Made by a program: the position numbers and the translations under genes. A stretch of 64,000 nucleotides of DNA from Capsicum annuum. Lineage: Eukaryota > Streptophyta > Magnoliopsida > Solanales > Solanaceae. Positions 1-11,090 of the stretch are shown in pieces; position 1 is the first letter of the stretch; every line of letters starts with the position of its first letter. The stretch spans positions 41,257,285 through 41,321,284 of the forward strand of contig NC_061119.1 in the NCBI RefSeq assembly GCF_002878395.1, in the 5' to 3' direction. The notes beneath the pieces are model-generated. The model was not told the DNA's origin. It saw only the letters and a program-made list of their open reading frames with translations, and did not search any database.

Positions 1-357
1 GAGAAACCACCTTTGAAAGCCTGAATTGATTATCTTGAAGAAACCCTAGCCTTTTGCTTGAGAGAGATTTTAAGAGTGTTTGATTGAGCATATAATTGGT
101 TAATGAAGCCCCAAAAGGTATTCTATGTCATGGTATCAAAGGGATTTACAAAGCGGATATGTCCAGAATGCCCCTAACTTAAACTCATACCACCAAACCA
201 TAACCACACCAGAAGCCCGACCACCCTTCACTGCTCTCCTAATGACTAGGGTACCTTGACCCGTACCCACAGCATACAACTCATATGGTTAGTCATTTCA
301 AGGATAGTGAACTCAAAGTTCAGGAATTTTTCAAGGGCCAAAACCTAGGGTGTTTCA
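1..357 (-). repeat. E1 3' LTR, partial
   Basis: This is the same sequence as the right-hand LTR from about 6957 to 7688, ending in TGTTTCA where the other copy has TATTTCA. On the minus strand the LTR begins TGAAACA at 357. The copy is shorter than its partner because about 365 bp present at roughly 7150-7515 are missing near position 190. The remainder lies left of the window. Confidence 0.85.
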
Positions 358-358
358 A

Positions 359-373
359 TTCTCCCCCTCTTGG
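359..373 (-). promoter_or_regulatory. E1 polypurine tract
   Basis: The minus strand reads CCAAGAGGGGGAGAATT immediately before the LTR start TGAAACA. A purine-rich run abutting the 3' LTR is the usual plus-strand DNA primer of LTR retrotransposons. Confidence 0.8.
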
Positions 374-544
374 ATCATTCATCATCGAATGATGGGACAA
401 GGCAGTGACTAGCACCATTAAACCCCTAAACACCCCTATGCTTACCTTTAGGATAGAAAAGAGATTACCAAGGAACTCATAATCCACTCTTACCTTTAAC
501 TAAGTTAGAAAACAAGGATGTTAAGAGTAACACATACCTTACAC

Positions 545-1072
545 ATTAATTTTTGGAGCAGAAGACAGGAATGCATATTTGGACTGCATGTCCCATTCCA
601 CTTCCCAAGTAGCCTCTTCGACCTTGTGGTTCCTCCATAGAACCTTTACTAAAGCTACGTCCTTAGTCTAAAACCAATGAACCTACCAATCCAAGATTTC
701 AAGAAGGACCTCCTAATAAGAGAGAGAATCCAAAATACCAATATCTTTGATAGTTACAATCTGCGATGAATCACCCACCCAGGTCCCCAACATAAAAACA
801 TGGAATACCGGGTGAATGGAGCTCAAACTAGAAGGCAACTCCAACTAATACATAATATTGCCAACCCTTCTCAAAATCAAGTACAAACAAACATACCGGG
901 GACTAAGCTTCTCCTTCTTTCCAAAGTGCATCACTCCATTCATGGGAGACACCTTCAAGAACACCCTATCCCCAACCACAAACTCTAACTTTCTATGCCT
1001 TACATCTACATAGGACTTTTGATGACTTTGGGTGGCTTTACGTCTATCCCAAATCATATTCACCTTCTCCAT
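545..1072 (-). pseudogene. E1 integrase C-terminus with chromodomain
   Basis: The minus strand gives a GPY/F-type module (near KKEKLSPRYVCLYLILRRVG) followed, after stops and a frame change, by a chromodomain-like tail. The tail contains EVLLEILDW, then KDVALVKVLWRN, then EEATWEVEWDMQSKY, at about 735-575. The tail is expected to bind chromatin and steer integration in chromoviruses. Two stops fall inside the chromodomain, so no functional product is expected. Downstream only about 180 bp of untranslated sequence separates it from the polypurine tract. Confidence 0.8.
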
Positions 1073-1129
1073 ATCTTAGTCAAACAAATTTGAGCCAAAA
1101 ATCTCCGCCTTAACAACCTCGAACCACCC

Positions 1130-1885
1130 AATAGGAGATCTATACCTCCTACCATACAAGGCCTCAAACAGAGCCATCCCAATGCTAGAGTAGTAGCTAT
1201 TATTATAGGCAAACTCTATAATAGGAAAATGCTCAACCCGACTGCCACATAGTCAATCACACAAGCTCCAAGCATGTCTTTCAATATCTGAATAGTCTTT
1301 TTTACTTGCCTATCCGATTGCGGGTGGAAAAAAGTAAGACTCACCTTAGTCCCCAAACCTTTCTGAAATGACCACCTAAAGTGAGATGAAAACTGCGTAC
1401 CACAATTCGAGATGATAGAAACATGTACCCCATGTAACTTCACAATCTCTTAGAGATATAACCCTGCATAATCCTCAGCCAAGAAATTGGTCCTCACTGG
1501 CAAGAAGTGAGCAGACCTAGTCATCCTATCCATGATGCCCAAATCGAATTGAATGATTTTGAGATCGAGGAAGATCGGTAACCAAATCCATGTTGATCAC
1601 TTCGCACTTCCACACAGGCAACTGAATTTCTTGATACAATTTCCCTGGTCTCACGTTCTCAGCCTTCACTTTTTGGTATACCAAGCACTTAGCCATAAAA
1701 CTAGCCATATCCCACTTCATATTGTTCCACTAATATATCTCCTTAAGGTCATGATACATTTTCATCGAACCAGGATAAATAGCATAGTCTGAATCATGCG
1801 CCTCATCTAAGATCCTCTCTCGCAAACCATTTATATCGGGAACACATAACCTCTATTTGTATTGCAAGGTACTATCACCAGTAAT
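1130..1885 (-). pseudogene. E1 integrase zinc-binding and catalytic core
   Basis: The zinc-binding part (about 1885-1690) shows AHDSDYAIYPGSMKMYHDL and KCLVYQKVK. The second His is Tyr and the second Cys is Tyr, so the HHCC finger is lost. The core retains the first Asp (VINMDLVTDLP). The second, normally in SIISDRG, is changed to SIISNCG, and the Glu of the [15 protein letters not shown] motif is Lys (KKTIQILKDML). With two of three catalytic acids gone it cannot catalyse integration. There is also a frame break between the two parts, near 1500. Confidence 0.85.
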
Positions 1886-2049
1886 CTCAAAGGCCATCAG
1901 CTTCTATTCACCTACATCACCTTTGATCCATATCAAGACAGGATCCAACACTTATTTCTCCTTTAATTCAGCACCAAGAGATGACTGCGCCACCTCTTGC
2001 ACAACCACACCCCCATCTTCAGAGTCTAAGAGATGAACTCCAAGGTTAT

Positions 2050-2665
2050 CTAACTAATGAATATCTTTCACCAACTTTTGCTTTCCTTTATCCACTGAGC
2101 CTGACTTTCCATGGATAACCTGCTAAGAGCATCAGAAACCACATTAGCTTTACCTGGATGGTAGTGAAGACTCATATCATAATCCTTAAGTAGCTCAATC
2201 CATCTATATTGGTTGAGGTTAAGCTCTTTATAAGTAAACACTATACACACCATATAGATAGTGACGCCTGATTTTCAATGCGAATACCAAAGCCAATAAT
2301 TCCAAGTCATGGGTCAAATAATTCTTCTTATGAACCTTCAACTGTCTAGAGGCATAAGCTATCATCTTTCTATGCTGTATCAAAATGCAACTATGCCCCA
2401 CACGGGATGCATCACAATAGACCATGAATCCATCAGTGCCTTCAGGCAAAGTCAATACAGAAGCTAAAGTCTGCTTATCCTTCATCTTTTCAAAACTACT
2501 CTCACAAGAATTAGACCAATAGAACTTTACCTTCTTCTGAGTCAACTTAGTCAGCGGGGCAGCTATAGATGAAAAACTATCCACAAACCTCTTATAGTAA
2601 CCAGCTAAACCCAAAAAGCTTAAAATATTGATTGGCGTTGTGGGTCTAGGCCACTTCTTAACCAT
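2050..2665 (-). pseudogene. E1 RNase H and tether
   Basis: The RT connection ([24 protein letters not shown]) leads into RNase H with VYCDASRVG, the Asp nucleophile region, and then [19 protein letters not shown]. The remainder continues in a second frame with LLKDYDMSLHYHPGKANVVS and ALSRLSM. RNase H degrades the RNA strand of the replication hybrid. A frame shift near 2240 splits it. Confidence 0.85.
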
Positions 2666-2679
2666 TGTTACTTTCTACG

Positions 2680-3470
2680 GATCCACCATATCCCTTCACT
2701 ATAAATGACGTGACCCAAAAAAGTGACAGCGTTCAACTAGAACTCACATTTCAAAAAAATGAAATATAATTGTTGCTCTTTCATGGTTTGCAACACTATA
2801 TGGAGGTGATTGTCATGATCCACCTCACTCTTTAAATACACCAAAATATCGTCTATGAAGACAATCATGAACAAATCCAAAACTGACGAAAGACTCTATT
2901 AATCAAATTCATGAATGTCGTCGAGGCATTAGTCAACCCAAAAGACATAACTAGAAACTCAAAATGCCCATACCAAGTACAGAAGGCAGTCTTAGGGATA
3001 TCCACCTCCTTAATCTTTAACTGATGATACCCAGACCGAAGATCAATCTTAGAGAAAAACTTAGAACCCTGAAGCTGATCAAACAAATTATCTATCCTTG
3101 GAAGTGGGTATTTATTCTTTACTATCACCTTATTCAACTGTTGGTAATTAATACACATCCAAAGGGAACCATTCTTCTTATGCAAAAATAAAATCGGTGA
3201 ACCCCATGAAGACACTCTAGGATAGATGAAACCCATGTCTAAAAGATCCTTTAGTCCCTCCTTAAGCTCTTTCAACACAGCTGGAGCCATTCTATATGGG
3301 GGAATACAAATAGGACGAGTGTTCAAAACAAGAGCTATCCCAAAATCAATCTCCCTATTGGGAGGAACACCGGGAAGGTTATCAGGAAAAACCTCAAGAA
3401 ATTCATTCACCGCTAAGATGGAATGCAAAGAAAGACCCCTCAAGTTAGAATCTTTACCCTGGATCATATG
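2680..3470 (-). pseudogene. E1 reverse transcriptase
   Basis: The opening block [19 protein letters not shown] is followed by [20 protein letters not shown], then [37 protein letters not shown] and MSFGLTNAS. After a frame change near 2865 the catalytic box reads [12 protein letters not shown], so the paired Asp are retained. A stop follows KCEF within the thumb. The family normally runs as one polyprotein; here at least two lesions break it. Confidence 0.88.
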
Positions 3471-3551
3471 ATAGAAACATCCCTTAGAAATAAATCTCTG
3501 AGCTCTAAGATACGATATGAACTTCTCCTTAGGATCTAGGGAACCACCCTC

Positions 3552-3875
3552 CTATTCAATAGCCAAATTAGTAGGGAATTTAAAGACGACCTTACAAGTT
3601 CGACAATCTAAAGAAGCATAGCACGCGTGTAACCAATCCATCCCTAATATGATATCAAAATCAACCATGTCTAATTCAAACAGATACACTAAGGTTTCCC
3701 AACCACCAACAGACACCACAAAACCTCTATAGACTTTTCTAGCCACCATCAAGTCACCCATTGAGGTAGAAATAAAAAAAGGTCTGAAACACACTCGGGA
3801 TTAAAACTAAAATGCATAGCCACAAATGGTGTCACATAAGAGAGAGTGGACCCCAGATTAAGTAAGTAATACATA
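3552..3875 (-). pseudogene. E1 aspartic protease
   Basis: The retropepsin region carries LLNLGSTLSYVTPFVAMHF, where the family has an LLDPG-type active site. The catalytic Asp codon is Asn (AAT at 3859-3857), so the protease is predicted dead. The downstream block ELDMVDFDIILGMDWLHACY and CYASLDCRTCKVVFKFP is well preserved. The protease would release gag and pol products from the polyprotein. Confidence 0.85.
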
Positions 3876-4019
3876 TCACGGTAAAAAAGTTGCAATATAC
3901 CAATAACAATATCAGGTGATGCCTCAGACTCTGAACGAGTAGTTAGAGAATAGAGTCAGTTTCAACCAGTCTTGGAGCCAAATAGTGTACACTTTGATAT
4001 CAGAGCTGAAGAACATGCA

Positions 4020-5110
4020 ATAGAAACCTTGTTTTCCCCAGAAGTAACCTTACCAACATAATTGTTTCTAATTATTTGCCTTGGCTGACCATAGTTAAAG
4101 CACTTGTACTTTCCATGATCACAATAACCTCGATACAATCAAATACAAAATATACATAAAGGATATGATGGAGTTGACTGGGCCTCACTAGCCTGAGATT
4201 GGGCACTTGATGACATATAATTATCACCATAATGATAATGCTTATTGCCTAGCAGCTTTGGGTAGGGAGCACTAGTTGTCGAGTAAGACCCAGAGCTGCC
4301 CCAATTCTTCTTGGGCTATATCCTACCATCCTTGACACTCTATTATTGGCCACTACCTTCTCATAAAATCTGAAATTCTTGCTCTGCCTCTCCCTAATCT
4401 TCACCTATTTTTTCTTTTCTTCTCAATCTACTGCATATACACAACCAACCTAGAAATGTCCATGTCCTTGTTCAACAAGGAAGCCTTACTCTCAAGAACA
4501 AGTCTCGTGAAAACCCAGAAGTGAACTTCCTCATTCTAGCCCTCATGCTAGAAACCAACTTCGGAGCATATCAAGATAACTGGTGAAACTTCAAGGCGTA
4601 CTCCTTGACTGACATCTTACCATGCTTCAGGTTAACAAATGCTTCCACCTTCGCTTCCCTTAACTCCTGAGGAAAAAACCAATTTAAAAAAGCACTAGAG
4701 AAATCATCCCACAAGGCTGACTTAGCATCATCACCCCTTGATTGCTCTTATTCCTCATAAAAATGGTATGATATATCTTTTAGTTGGTAGGTAAAAAATT
4801 CAATACCCTCCCACATTGGTATCATGCATAGCATGGAAGATATTTTCCATCTCATCTATTAAATCTTGAGGATCCTCCTCCACCTTAACACCCGTGAACA
4901 TAGAAGGGTTCAGCCTCATAAATTGGCTAACCCTTATATCCTCAAAAGAAGGAGTAACAGAAGAACCACTCTAAACTTGAGAAGCTACCAACTATACAAA
5001 CATATGAATAGACTGATAAAACTCAACATTTATCACATCAGCGTGAGGAGCTTAAGAAGGGATGGAGGGAACCGGTAGAACACCAGGAGGACAATTAGGA
5101 ACTAGACCCC
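4020..5110 (-). pseudogene. E1 gag
   Basis: Gag-like segments lie in several frames. FMRLNPSMFTGVKVEEDPQD is followed by the capsid core FFPQELREAKVEAFVNLKHG, MSVKEYALKFHQLS and then MRARMRKFTSGFS. A degenerate zinc knuckle is at about 4102-4070, reading KCFNYGQPRQIIRN; the second Cys and the His/Gly positions are lost. Stops are frequent, several of them TAG where Gln is expected. Start codon not identified. Confidence 0.75.
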
Positions 5111-5407
5111 TACACCAGGTTTGAACCCCATAAGTAAAATGGGACCCATAAACATTGTCCTCGAGTGGGACAAAGAAGTTTCCATGAGCTTCAGATCATC
5201 AAGGAGGCATGATCTAAAAAGCAAACTAACAGGAATTATAGAAGATTTTAGGACCTTAGACTCTACATCTTGAGAATAGAACACAACAAAGAGAAACATT
5301 ACTAAACTTCTTGTAGCCTCTCTATTATGAGTGTGGCATGGTACACACTCTTAAAGAGACTCTACTCAACAAGTCTTTGTCGAACACCCAACTGACTATG
5401 AACCTAG

Positions 5408-5421
5408 GGCTTTGATACCAA
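5408..5421 (-). other. E1 primer-binding site
   Basis: The minus strand reads TTGGTATCAAAGCC three bases after the LTR end (ATATCA). It differs by one base from TGGTATCAGAGC, complementary to the 3' end of plant initiator Met-tRNA. Confidence 0.85.
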
Positions 5422-5423
5422 TC

Positions 5424-7688
5424 TGATATGACCCGAACCAGCACTTAGTGGTATAGGGCATCTCAAGTCCACCTAGGACCGGAGACCACCCCTATTACCC
5501 AACCAAAACCACCCTGCACCTAATGTAGATAATTTTCGAACATATAACAAGATAAGTCAATAATAATTTAAAGACATTAAGTAAAGTATATAGTCATAAT
5601 CCAACAACCTCAGTCAAATATCCAATCAGTGCCTACCCCAATTCCAATACCAATATCAAGGATGAAGCCAATACCGATGCTGCCTATGCCCATAGTTATC
5701 TGACAAAGCCTCTAACAAGAATTAAATAACATTCATTCAGGACATGCCCCTGACCATAGACAAAACCATAATCAAAGAGACAAAAATAATAAAATAAAGA
5801 CCATAGCATGAAATAGAGTCTTTCAGAGTATGGAAGTTCACCACTTTAATCTCAATCAAAGGTGTCCCTAAATCTAAGTCACTGAGTAAGAGGAATGGTA
5901 GTATGGTTGGTTCCTCTATCGCGTAGGGATACAGTGCCTAAAGATAATTAGCAGAGTTAACACTAGCATGTACTCAAGCATAAAGATAAAAATTTCCATT
6001 ATTCAACCCAAATCAAATAACCACATGTAATCACATATATACATATATATCATGTCGGGATAAGGAACCAGGTTTAGCATGCATTTAAAACCATAACTTG
6101 GGCCGAGTAGCTTGACCATCTTAAAACCACCCACGGGTTATATAGGTTTAGCTCCTCTTACTGAAAGGGCCCCAGTGCGTGTTAGCCGTATGACCAGAGA
6201 AAAGAACCTGTGATTACTAGTACATCTCCCAAAATATAAAGTGTGACGCCATGCACACATGGTCACCATGACAATCCTCACATAAGCAAACATGACTTTC
6301 CAGTGTCGGTCCCCCCGAGACCTCCACCTTCTATGGCTTTGCTACTCGACCCTCTTTATGACCATATTAAAACCATTTACACATTCCAATCATTTACCAA
6401 GAAGTGTTTTGTTTAGGTATTAACCGTTGGTATCGTTATACCAAAATTAGAGCTTGCAAGTCTATCCTGTTATGCCATACCAACACAATTAAACCAAGTT
6501 CACTCCCAAGTTTACAATTAAACCAAAACCATGGACATCAAGGCCTTTTCAAACAATTTAAAACCAACCAAACCAATTTAAGTTCCATTACTATTTATGC
6601 AATGCAAGCATATCAAGAGTAGTCAACAATGTGACAAAATCCTTCTCATTGGTATTTTAACAAACAGGTTAAGGGAACATACGTTTCAAAACCATAACCA
6701 AGTAATTTGGGGAGTCCATAATACCCAAAAATCCATTTACCATTTACATGCATCCCACGAGGTCAATATCATACTAAAAGCATGAAAGAAATCACATTCA
6801 AACCATGAGAAATATTATTCAACCATGAACTTATAAAACCCACAACCAATATTTCAAGTCATAAAATTATCATGAAAATCATTCATTAAAACACATGCTC
6901 TTTGAAAATTGATAATGAGGGAGGAGTAACATGCTTTAGACACCAAGGAAGACGAAAAGAAACCGCCCTTGAAAGCCTTAATTGATTATCTTTAAGAAAC
7001 CCTAGCCTTTTTCTTGAGTGAGAGTTGAGAGAAATTTTAAGAGTGTGATTTAGAATAATAGTTTAATAAAGCCCCAAAAGGTGTTTTACGTCGTGGTATC
7101 AAAGGGAGTTTCAAAGAGAAATGTCCAGAATGTCCCCAACTTAAAACTGTAAAATTATCGCTGGTGGTTATGAGTCGACTCCTTGACTCATGACCACAAC
7201 ATATGACTCGTGACCATAATAAATGACTCATACCATAGAGTCATCACTAAGACAGTGAGTTGGACACCATACATTATACACCATACGACTCCCTAACTCC
7301 CACTTAGGACCAGACCATACGACTAGTATGGTCCAGACGAACCCAAGATAGAAACCAAAGGGGTTGGACACTGACAATATACGACTTAATCTTACGACCC
7401 GTACCCCCTCCTCAAGACTCTTAGTGATCCACTCGTACTCAAAGCCATGTCAAGTCACTAGGTTACTAATTTGATAAAGGGACCGATCAAACAAATCGTC
7501 ACCACCCCTAACGACTTGTACTACCACACCATAACCACAATAGAAGCTCAACCACCCTTTACTAGTCTCTTAAAAACTACTATCCCCTGAACCATACCCA
7601 CACCATACGGCTTGTATGGTGAGTCGTTACAAGGACAGTGAGCTCAAAGCTCAGGAATTTTTCAAGGGCCAAAACCTAGGGTATTTCA
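5424..7688 (-). repeat. E1 5' LTR
   Basis: The 2265-bp LTR runs, on the minus strand, from TGAAATACC at 7688 to ATATCA at 5424, next to the primer site. It contains a dense set of words built from GACTCATGACC, ATACGACTCGTA and ATGACTCGTGACC at about 7160-7620. This keyword array is absent from the partner LTR. Confidence 0.85.
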
Positions 7689-7838
7689 CATAATAGATCC
7701 TATCTTTATGGGCTCACCATATCCCAGGTCATTATCTAAATTATCATATACTTGAACGTACTGATAAGCTGGAAGTATGGGAGATATATATCTTCAAGCT
7801 CTGTTGAGTTTTCCTCTATGATTGGCTTTCTGTCTCTG

Positions 7839-8018
7839 TCACTTCTCTAGAACTGCACGGCAGGCAACCTTATTATCCCTACTCATATTTTCTTCCACTA
7901 ATAACCACATAGCAGTTTGCACAGTAGTCTCCAAAACACCATACAAAGGTAGAGGAGGCAAGTCAAGTGGATCATCACGAAGCTCCTCATAATGAGCTTC
8001 ACGATCGTGTTCCAACAT
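7839..8018 (-). CDS. small uncharacterised reading frame in E2 leader/gag region
   Basis: This intact 59-residue frame begins MLEHDREAHYEEL and contains DDPLDLPPLPLYGVLETT and MWLLVEENMSRDNK. Amino-acid composition is protein-like rather than random: acidic, with a proline-rich patch. The same frame upstream is open apart from stops. It lies about 160 bp after the E2 primer site, so it is probably a remnant of the gag N-terminus. I do not recognise the family. The downstream frame resumes after a TGA with QRQKANHRGK, ending near the E1 insertion. Confidence 0.35.
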   Translation of the reverse strand: MLEHDREAHYEELRDDPLDLPPLPLYGVLETTVQTAMWLLVEENMSRDNKVACRAVLEK

Positions 8019-8179
8019 CCTATGATTTTTTCATAGGGTTCTTTAAAGATCTGTATCAAATGAGATCATGGAATTGCCTTGACTTATAGTATTGGTCATA
8101 CATCGGCATACATCCTAAGAAGAATAGAAAAGTAAAATCCAACAACCTCAACAAACTCTGTCAATCAATCTATAACTAT

Positions 8180-8204
8180 ATTTCCCAACAATGACAGCAA
8201 AATT
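8180..8204 (-). other. E2 primer-binding site (decayed Asp-tRNA type)
   Basis: The minus strand reads TTTGCTGTCATTGTTGGGAA directly after the LTR end GTCATCA. Against TTTGGCGCCGTTGCCGGGGA, the site typical of Athila/Tat elements, most mismatches are C-to-T or G-to-A transitions, as expected from methylated-cytosine decay. Confidence 0.65.
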
Positions 8205-9743
8205 TGATGACACCCAAAACTATACCTCCATGAAGTATAATATTGTCAAAGTTAGATATAGTAACCTAAAAGAGGTTGGGTTTGAACCCATAGGGAATAG
8301 GCTGAACATCTCTCGTGAATCTATTGAAGTAGCTGGACAAATGCAGGAAAAGTAAATAGAGGGTTTTACAGTGAAAACAGTAAAGTAGAAACAAGTCTTG
8401 ATCGCTTTAGTTGAAAAAAACTGAGATGAATACTAGGACGGTGTACCCTCTGGATTCCTAACTCAATAGACTTATTGTGCTCAATCCGACTAACTCAATG
8501 CAATGCATGCAAAATCTGACAAGATAGGTATCACCAACCATCTTGTGAATGCCTTGATAAATTTTAGTCTTCCTCTTTTGAGTTTCAGAGTGCCGGATTA
8601 CTAACCCTTGTCTATGATCCTAGTTCAACTAACTCATTTTGGGTGTCAAGTTTATTAAGTGAGGGTTGACACCCTCAAATTACTATCATAACCTTTTTTT
8701 TTCTAATCTTGACCTCTCTTGTAAAGATGATCTCGAATACAGGCAAGTTATTAACATCTGCAATAGTTAAGAAAGCATACAAACTGAAGAAAATTGCAAT
8801 ACATACACACACACTAATTTAGAAATACTGCATAATTCTATTACTTTGTTATTTATCAAGGGTTTCCACAACCCTAGTTAGGTGTTTTAGCCATACATAG
8901 TTGTAAGAAGATCCGTGGAATTCAATAAAGAAAGCATAAGATGAATCTCATAACAATTGTAAAGCAAAAATTAAATTCTCAAATCAATGCTCAACCAAAT
9001 AATCAAGAACAAAGGATTCAAATATCAAAAGTCAAATATTGAAATCAATATATTTTTGTGAATATATATAGTGTGTAAACTATGTAGCGTGCACAAACTA
9101 ATATAAAAATATCCAAAGGGTATTTATAAAATACATAGAAACCCTAAAAATACTAACCAAAACGAACAGGAAAAATTGGGTCAGTGGCTACTTACGAACC
9201 CACTTATGGGCCATAAGTGGCACCTATGCCCCATAGGTAGGTGTCGTAAGTGACCAAAATACTTCAATCTTTAGAATATTGCAAAGTATCCACCTACTAA
9301 GGCATTTATGAGGCGTAGGTTATACTTATGGCCTGTAAGCAGCCTCATCGTAACTATTAGATAAAATCCTTAGACTTCAGAGTCTCTAATCTTCAACCAC
9401 TGATACCCACAATGGTACTTTGGACAGTGTAAGTGGTACTTATGCCCCGTAAGTAGTTCTTCATCAAAGTAAAAAAAAATTCAAATTTTAGGGTCTCTAA
9501 ATTTGCAATCTTTGATACATATGAAGCGAATTACGATGGTCGTAAGTAGTACTTACTCCATGTAATTATGCTCATAAGTGGAGTATTTTCAGCAACTTCT
9601 ACTTTTATTCTCCCTTCAAGCTCCAAAACCTAGTTTCCTGAAAAATAGACACAAAAACATATCATATCTACCAAAACAAACCTACGTACTTTCATATTTT
9701 CTAGTTTTAACCATCAAAAGTTCCATGAAACCATGGCTCATCA
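8205..9743 (-). repeat. E2 5' LTR
   Basis: On the plus strand it reads TGATGACACCC at 8205 to GGCTCATCA at 9743, with terminal TGATGA/TCATCA inverted ends. At 9180-9560 it holds repeated near-palindromes of the form ACTTATGGGCCATAAGT and CTTATGCCCCGTAAGT. No partner LTR is in the window. Confidence 0.65.
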
Positions 9744-9744
9744 A

Positions 9745-10585
9745 GCATTTATTTGAAGGTAGAAAACGATACTGATCTTCACCTTTGTGCCAAGGCCTCG
9801 TTGAAATGATTTCCAAAACTATGAAGTAAATTGAGTACATCAGTCTGAAATTATGGATAAGGGAATTCAAAGGAGTCATACTAACTAGCGAACCTATAAC
9901 TTAGCATAATCTTTAGTTGTATCTGAGGTCTTAATTGGCAAAAAATGGGTTGACTTGTTCATTTGGTATATGATGACACAAATTAAATCATACTGATGTC
10001 TGGTGTGAGAAAGTCCCATAATGAAGTCCATATTAATGACCTCCCACTTCCAAGTAGGGATGACAATGTCCTAAAGTGTACCTCCTGGACTTTGATGTTC
10101 AACTTTTACTTGCTGATAATTGGGACATTTAGCCACAAACTCTCTTATGTCCCTCTTTATACCATTCTACTAATAAACTTCCCATATATCATGGTATATC
10201 TTGGTGGATCCTCAGTGAATCAAACATATAGAACTATGAGTTTTCTCTAATATCCTTTCTTTGAATCCATCAATATTGGGAAAACATAACCGACCCTAAT
10301 AGTAGAGGATACCATCTCCTCCTTAGGAGAAAACCTCAACCTTTTATTAATGAACTAGATCTATTAACTAAGTATAAGATCATGACATTGTTTCTCATTT
10401 ACTTCAGCTACTAAATATGACTCTGAACCGTTTTAAACCACAAAACCACCATCATATGTGCCAAGAAAACATACTCATAATTGAGATAATATATGAACCT
10501 CTTTGGCCAACTCATTCTTCTCCTTATGCATATGAGCTACACTACCCATAGACAGCCTACACAAATCATCAACTACTATATTTGC
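9745..10585 (-). pseudogene. E3 integrase, interrupted by E2
   Basis: After the VLYHMSKAN / LSMGSVAHMHKEK linker, the zinc finger retains AKCPNYQQVKVE, in which the second Cys is Tyr. The core follows with WKWEVINMDFIMGLSHTR (first Asp present) and IPLSIISD, which keeps the second Asp but has TGA in place of the next Arg codon. QFTS, a stop, and FWKSFQRGLGTKVKI follow. The sequence breaks at the E2 LTR, so the catalytic Glu and chromodomain are separated from it. Confidence 0.82.
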
Positions 10586-10589
10586 CTTA

Positions 10590-11090
10590 CTCATATGGTA
10601 GAGTACATTTATGTCATAGTCTTTTAGCAATTCCAACCACCTTCTCTAATAAAGATTTAAATCCTTCTGTGTGAAGATGTATTGACTCTTATAATTAGTG
10701 AAAATATTCATATGTAGATTGTATAAATAATGTCTCTAAATTTTCAAGAAAAATACCACAACTGCTAACTCCAATCCATGAGTTGGGTAATTCTTCTCAT
10801 GATCCTAAAACTGTCTTGAGTTATAAGATGTTATCTTTCCATTTTGGATCAAAACACAACCTAATCCAACTTTGGAGGCATCAAAGTACACCACATATCC
10901 ATCCAACCTATCTGGCAAAGCTAATACTAGTGTTGAAGTCAATTTATCCTTCAACTCTTGAAAGCTTCTCTCATATTTGTCTAACCATTAAAACTTCAAA
11001 TTATTATATGTGAACTTTATCAATAGTGAATCTATTAAGGAAAAGCCCTCAACAAATATTGTATTATAATTGGATAAACCAAGAAAGCTC
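10590..11090 (-). pseudogene. E3 RNase H
   Basis: Segments matching the gypsy RNase H are VVYFDASKVGLGCVLIQNGK, a broken SRQF motif, HEKNYPTHGLELAVVVF and RHYLYNLHMNIFTNYKS. The metal-binding Asp (FDASKVG) and Glu (LELAVV) are retained, but stops fall in the SRQL and KIWRHY positions. It is continuous with the RT above. Confidence 0.78.

Larger units (their letters stand above)
1..7688 (-). mobile_element. E1: Tekay/Del-type Ty3/gypsy chromovirus (decayed, left end cut)
   Basis: Read on the minus strand, this has a 2.27-kb 5' LTR (7688 to 5424), a Met-tRNA-type primer site, gag, protease, RT, RNase H, integrase with chromodomain, a polypurine tract and the start of the 3' LTR, which leaves the window. 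LTR identity is shown by the matching stretch 1-357 versus 6957-7688. Domain order and the terminal chromodomain place it with plant chromoviruses, and the long LTR favours the Tekay/Del lineage. The coding region is broken by many stops and frame changes. It is inserted in the internal region of E2, which resumes at 7689; the bases after the right LTR end, CATAA, are the candidate target duplication. Confidence 0.9.
7689..9743 (-). mobile_element. E2: Athila/Tat-like LTR element, 5' part
   Basis: A 1.54-kb LTR (9743 to 8205 on the minus strand) is followed by an Asp-tRNA-like primer site and about 490 bp of internal sequence, which stops where E1 is inserted at 7688/7689. The LTR start TGATGAGCC abuts the interrupted E3 integrase at 9744, giving a target duplication candidate AGCAT at 9744-9748. 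The rest of E2 should lie left of the window. Lineage is inferred from the primer site only. Confidence 0.65.

Noticed and set aside
3226..3471. Plus-strand frame of 81 codons, and the similar antisense frame at 60550-60750
   Set aside because: Antisense shadows of conserved RT coding sequence.
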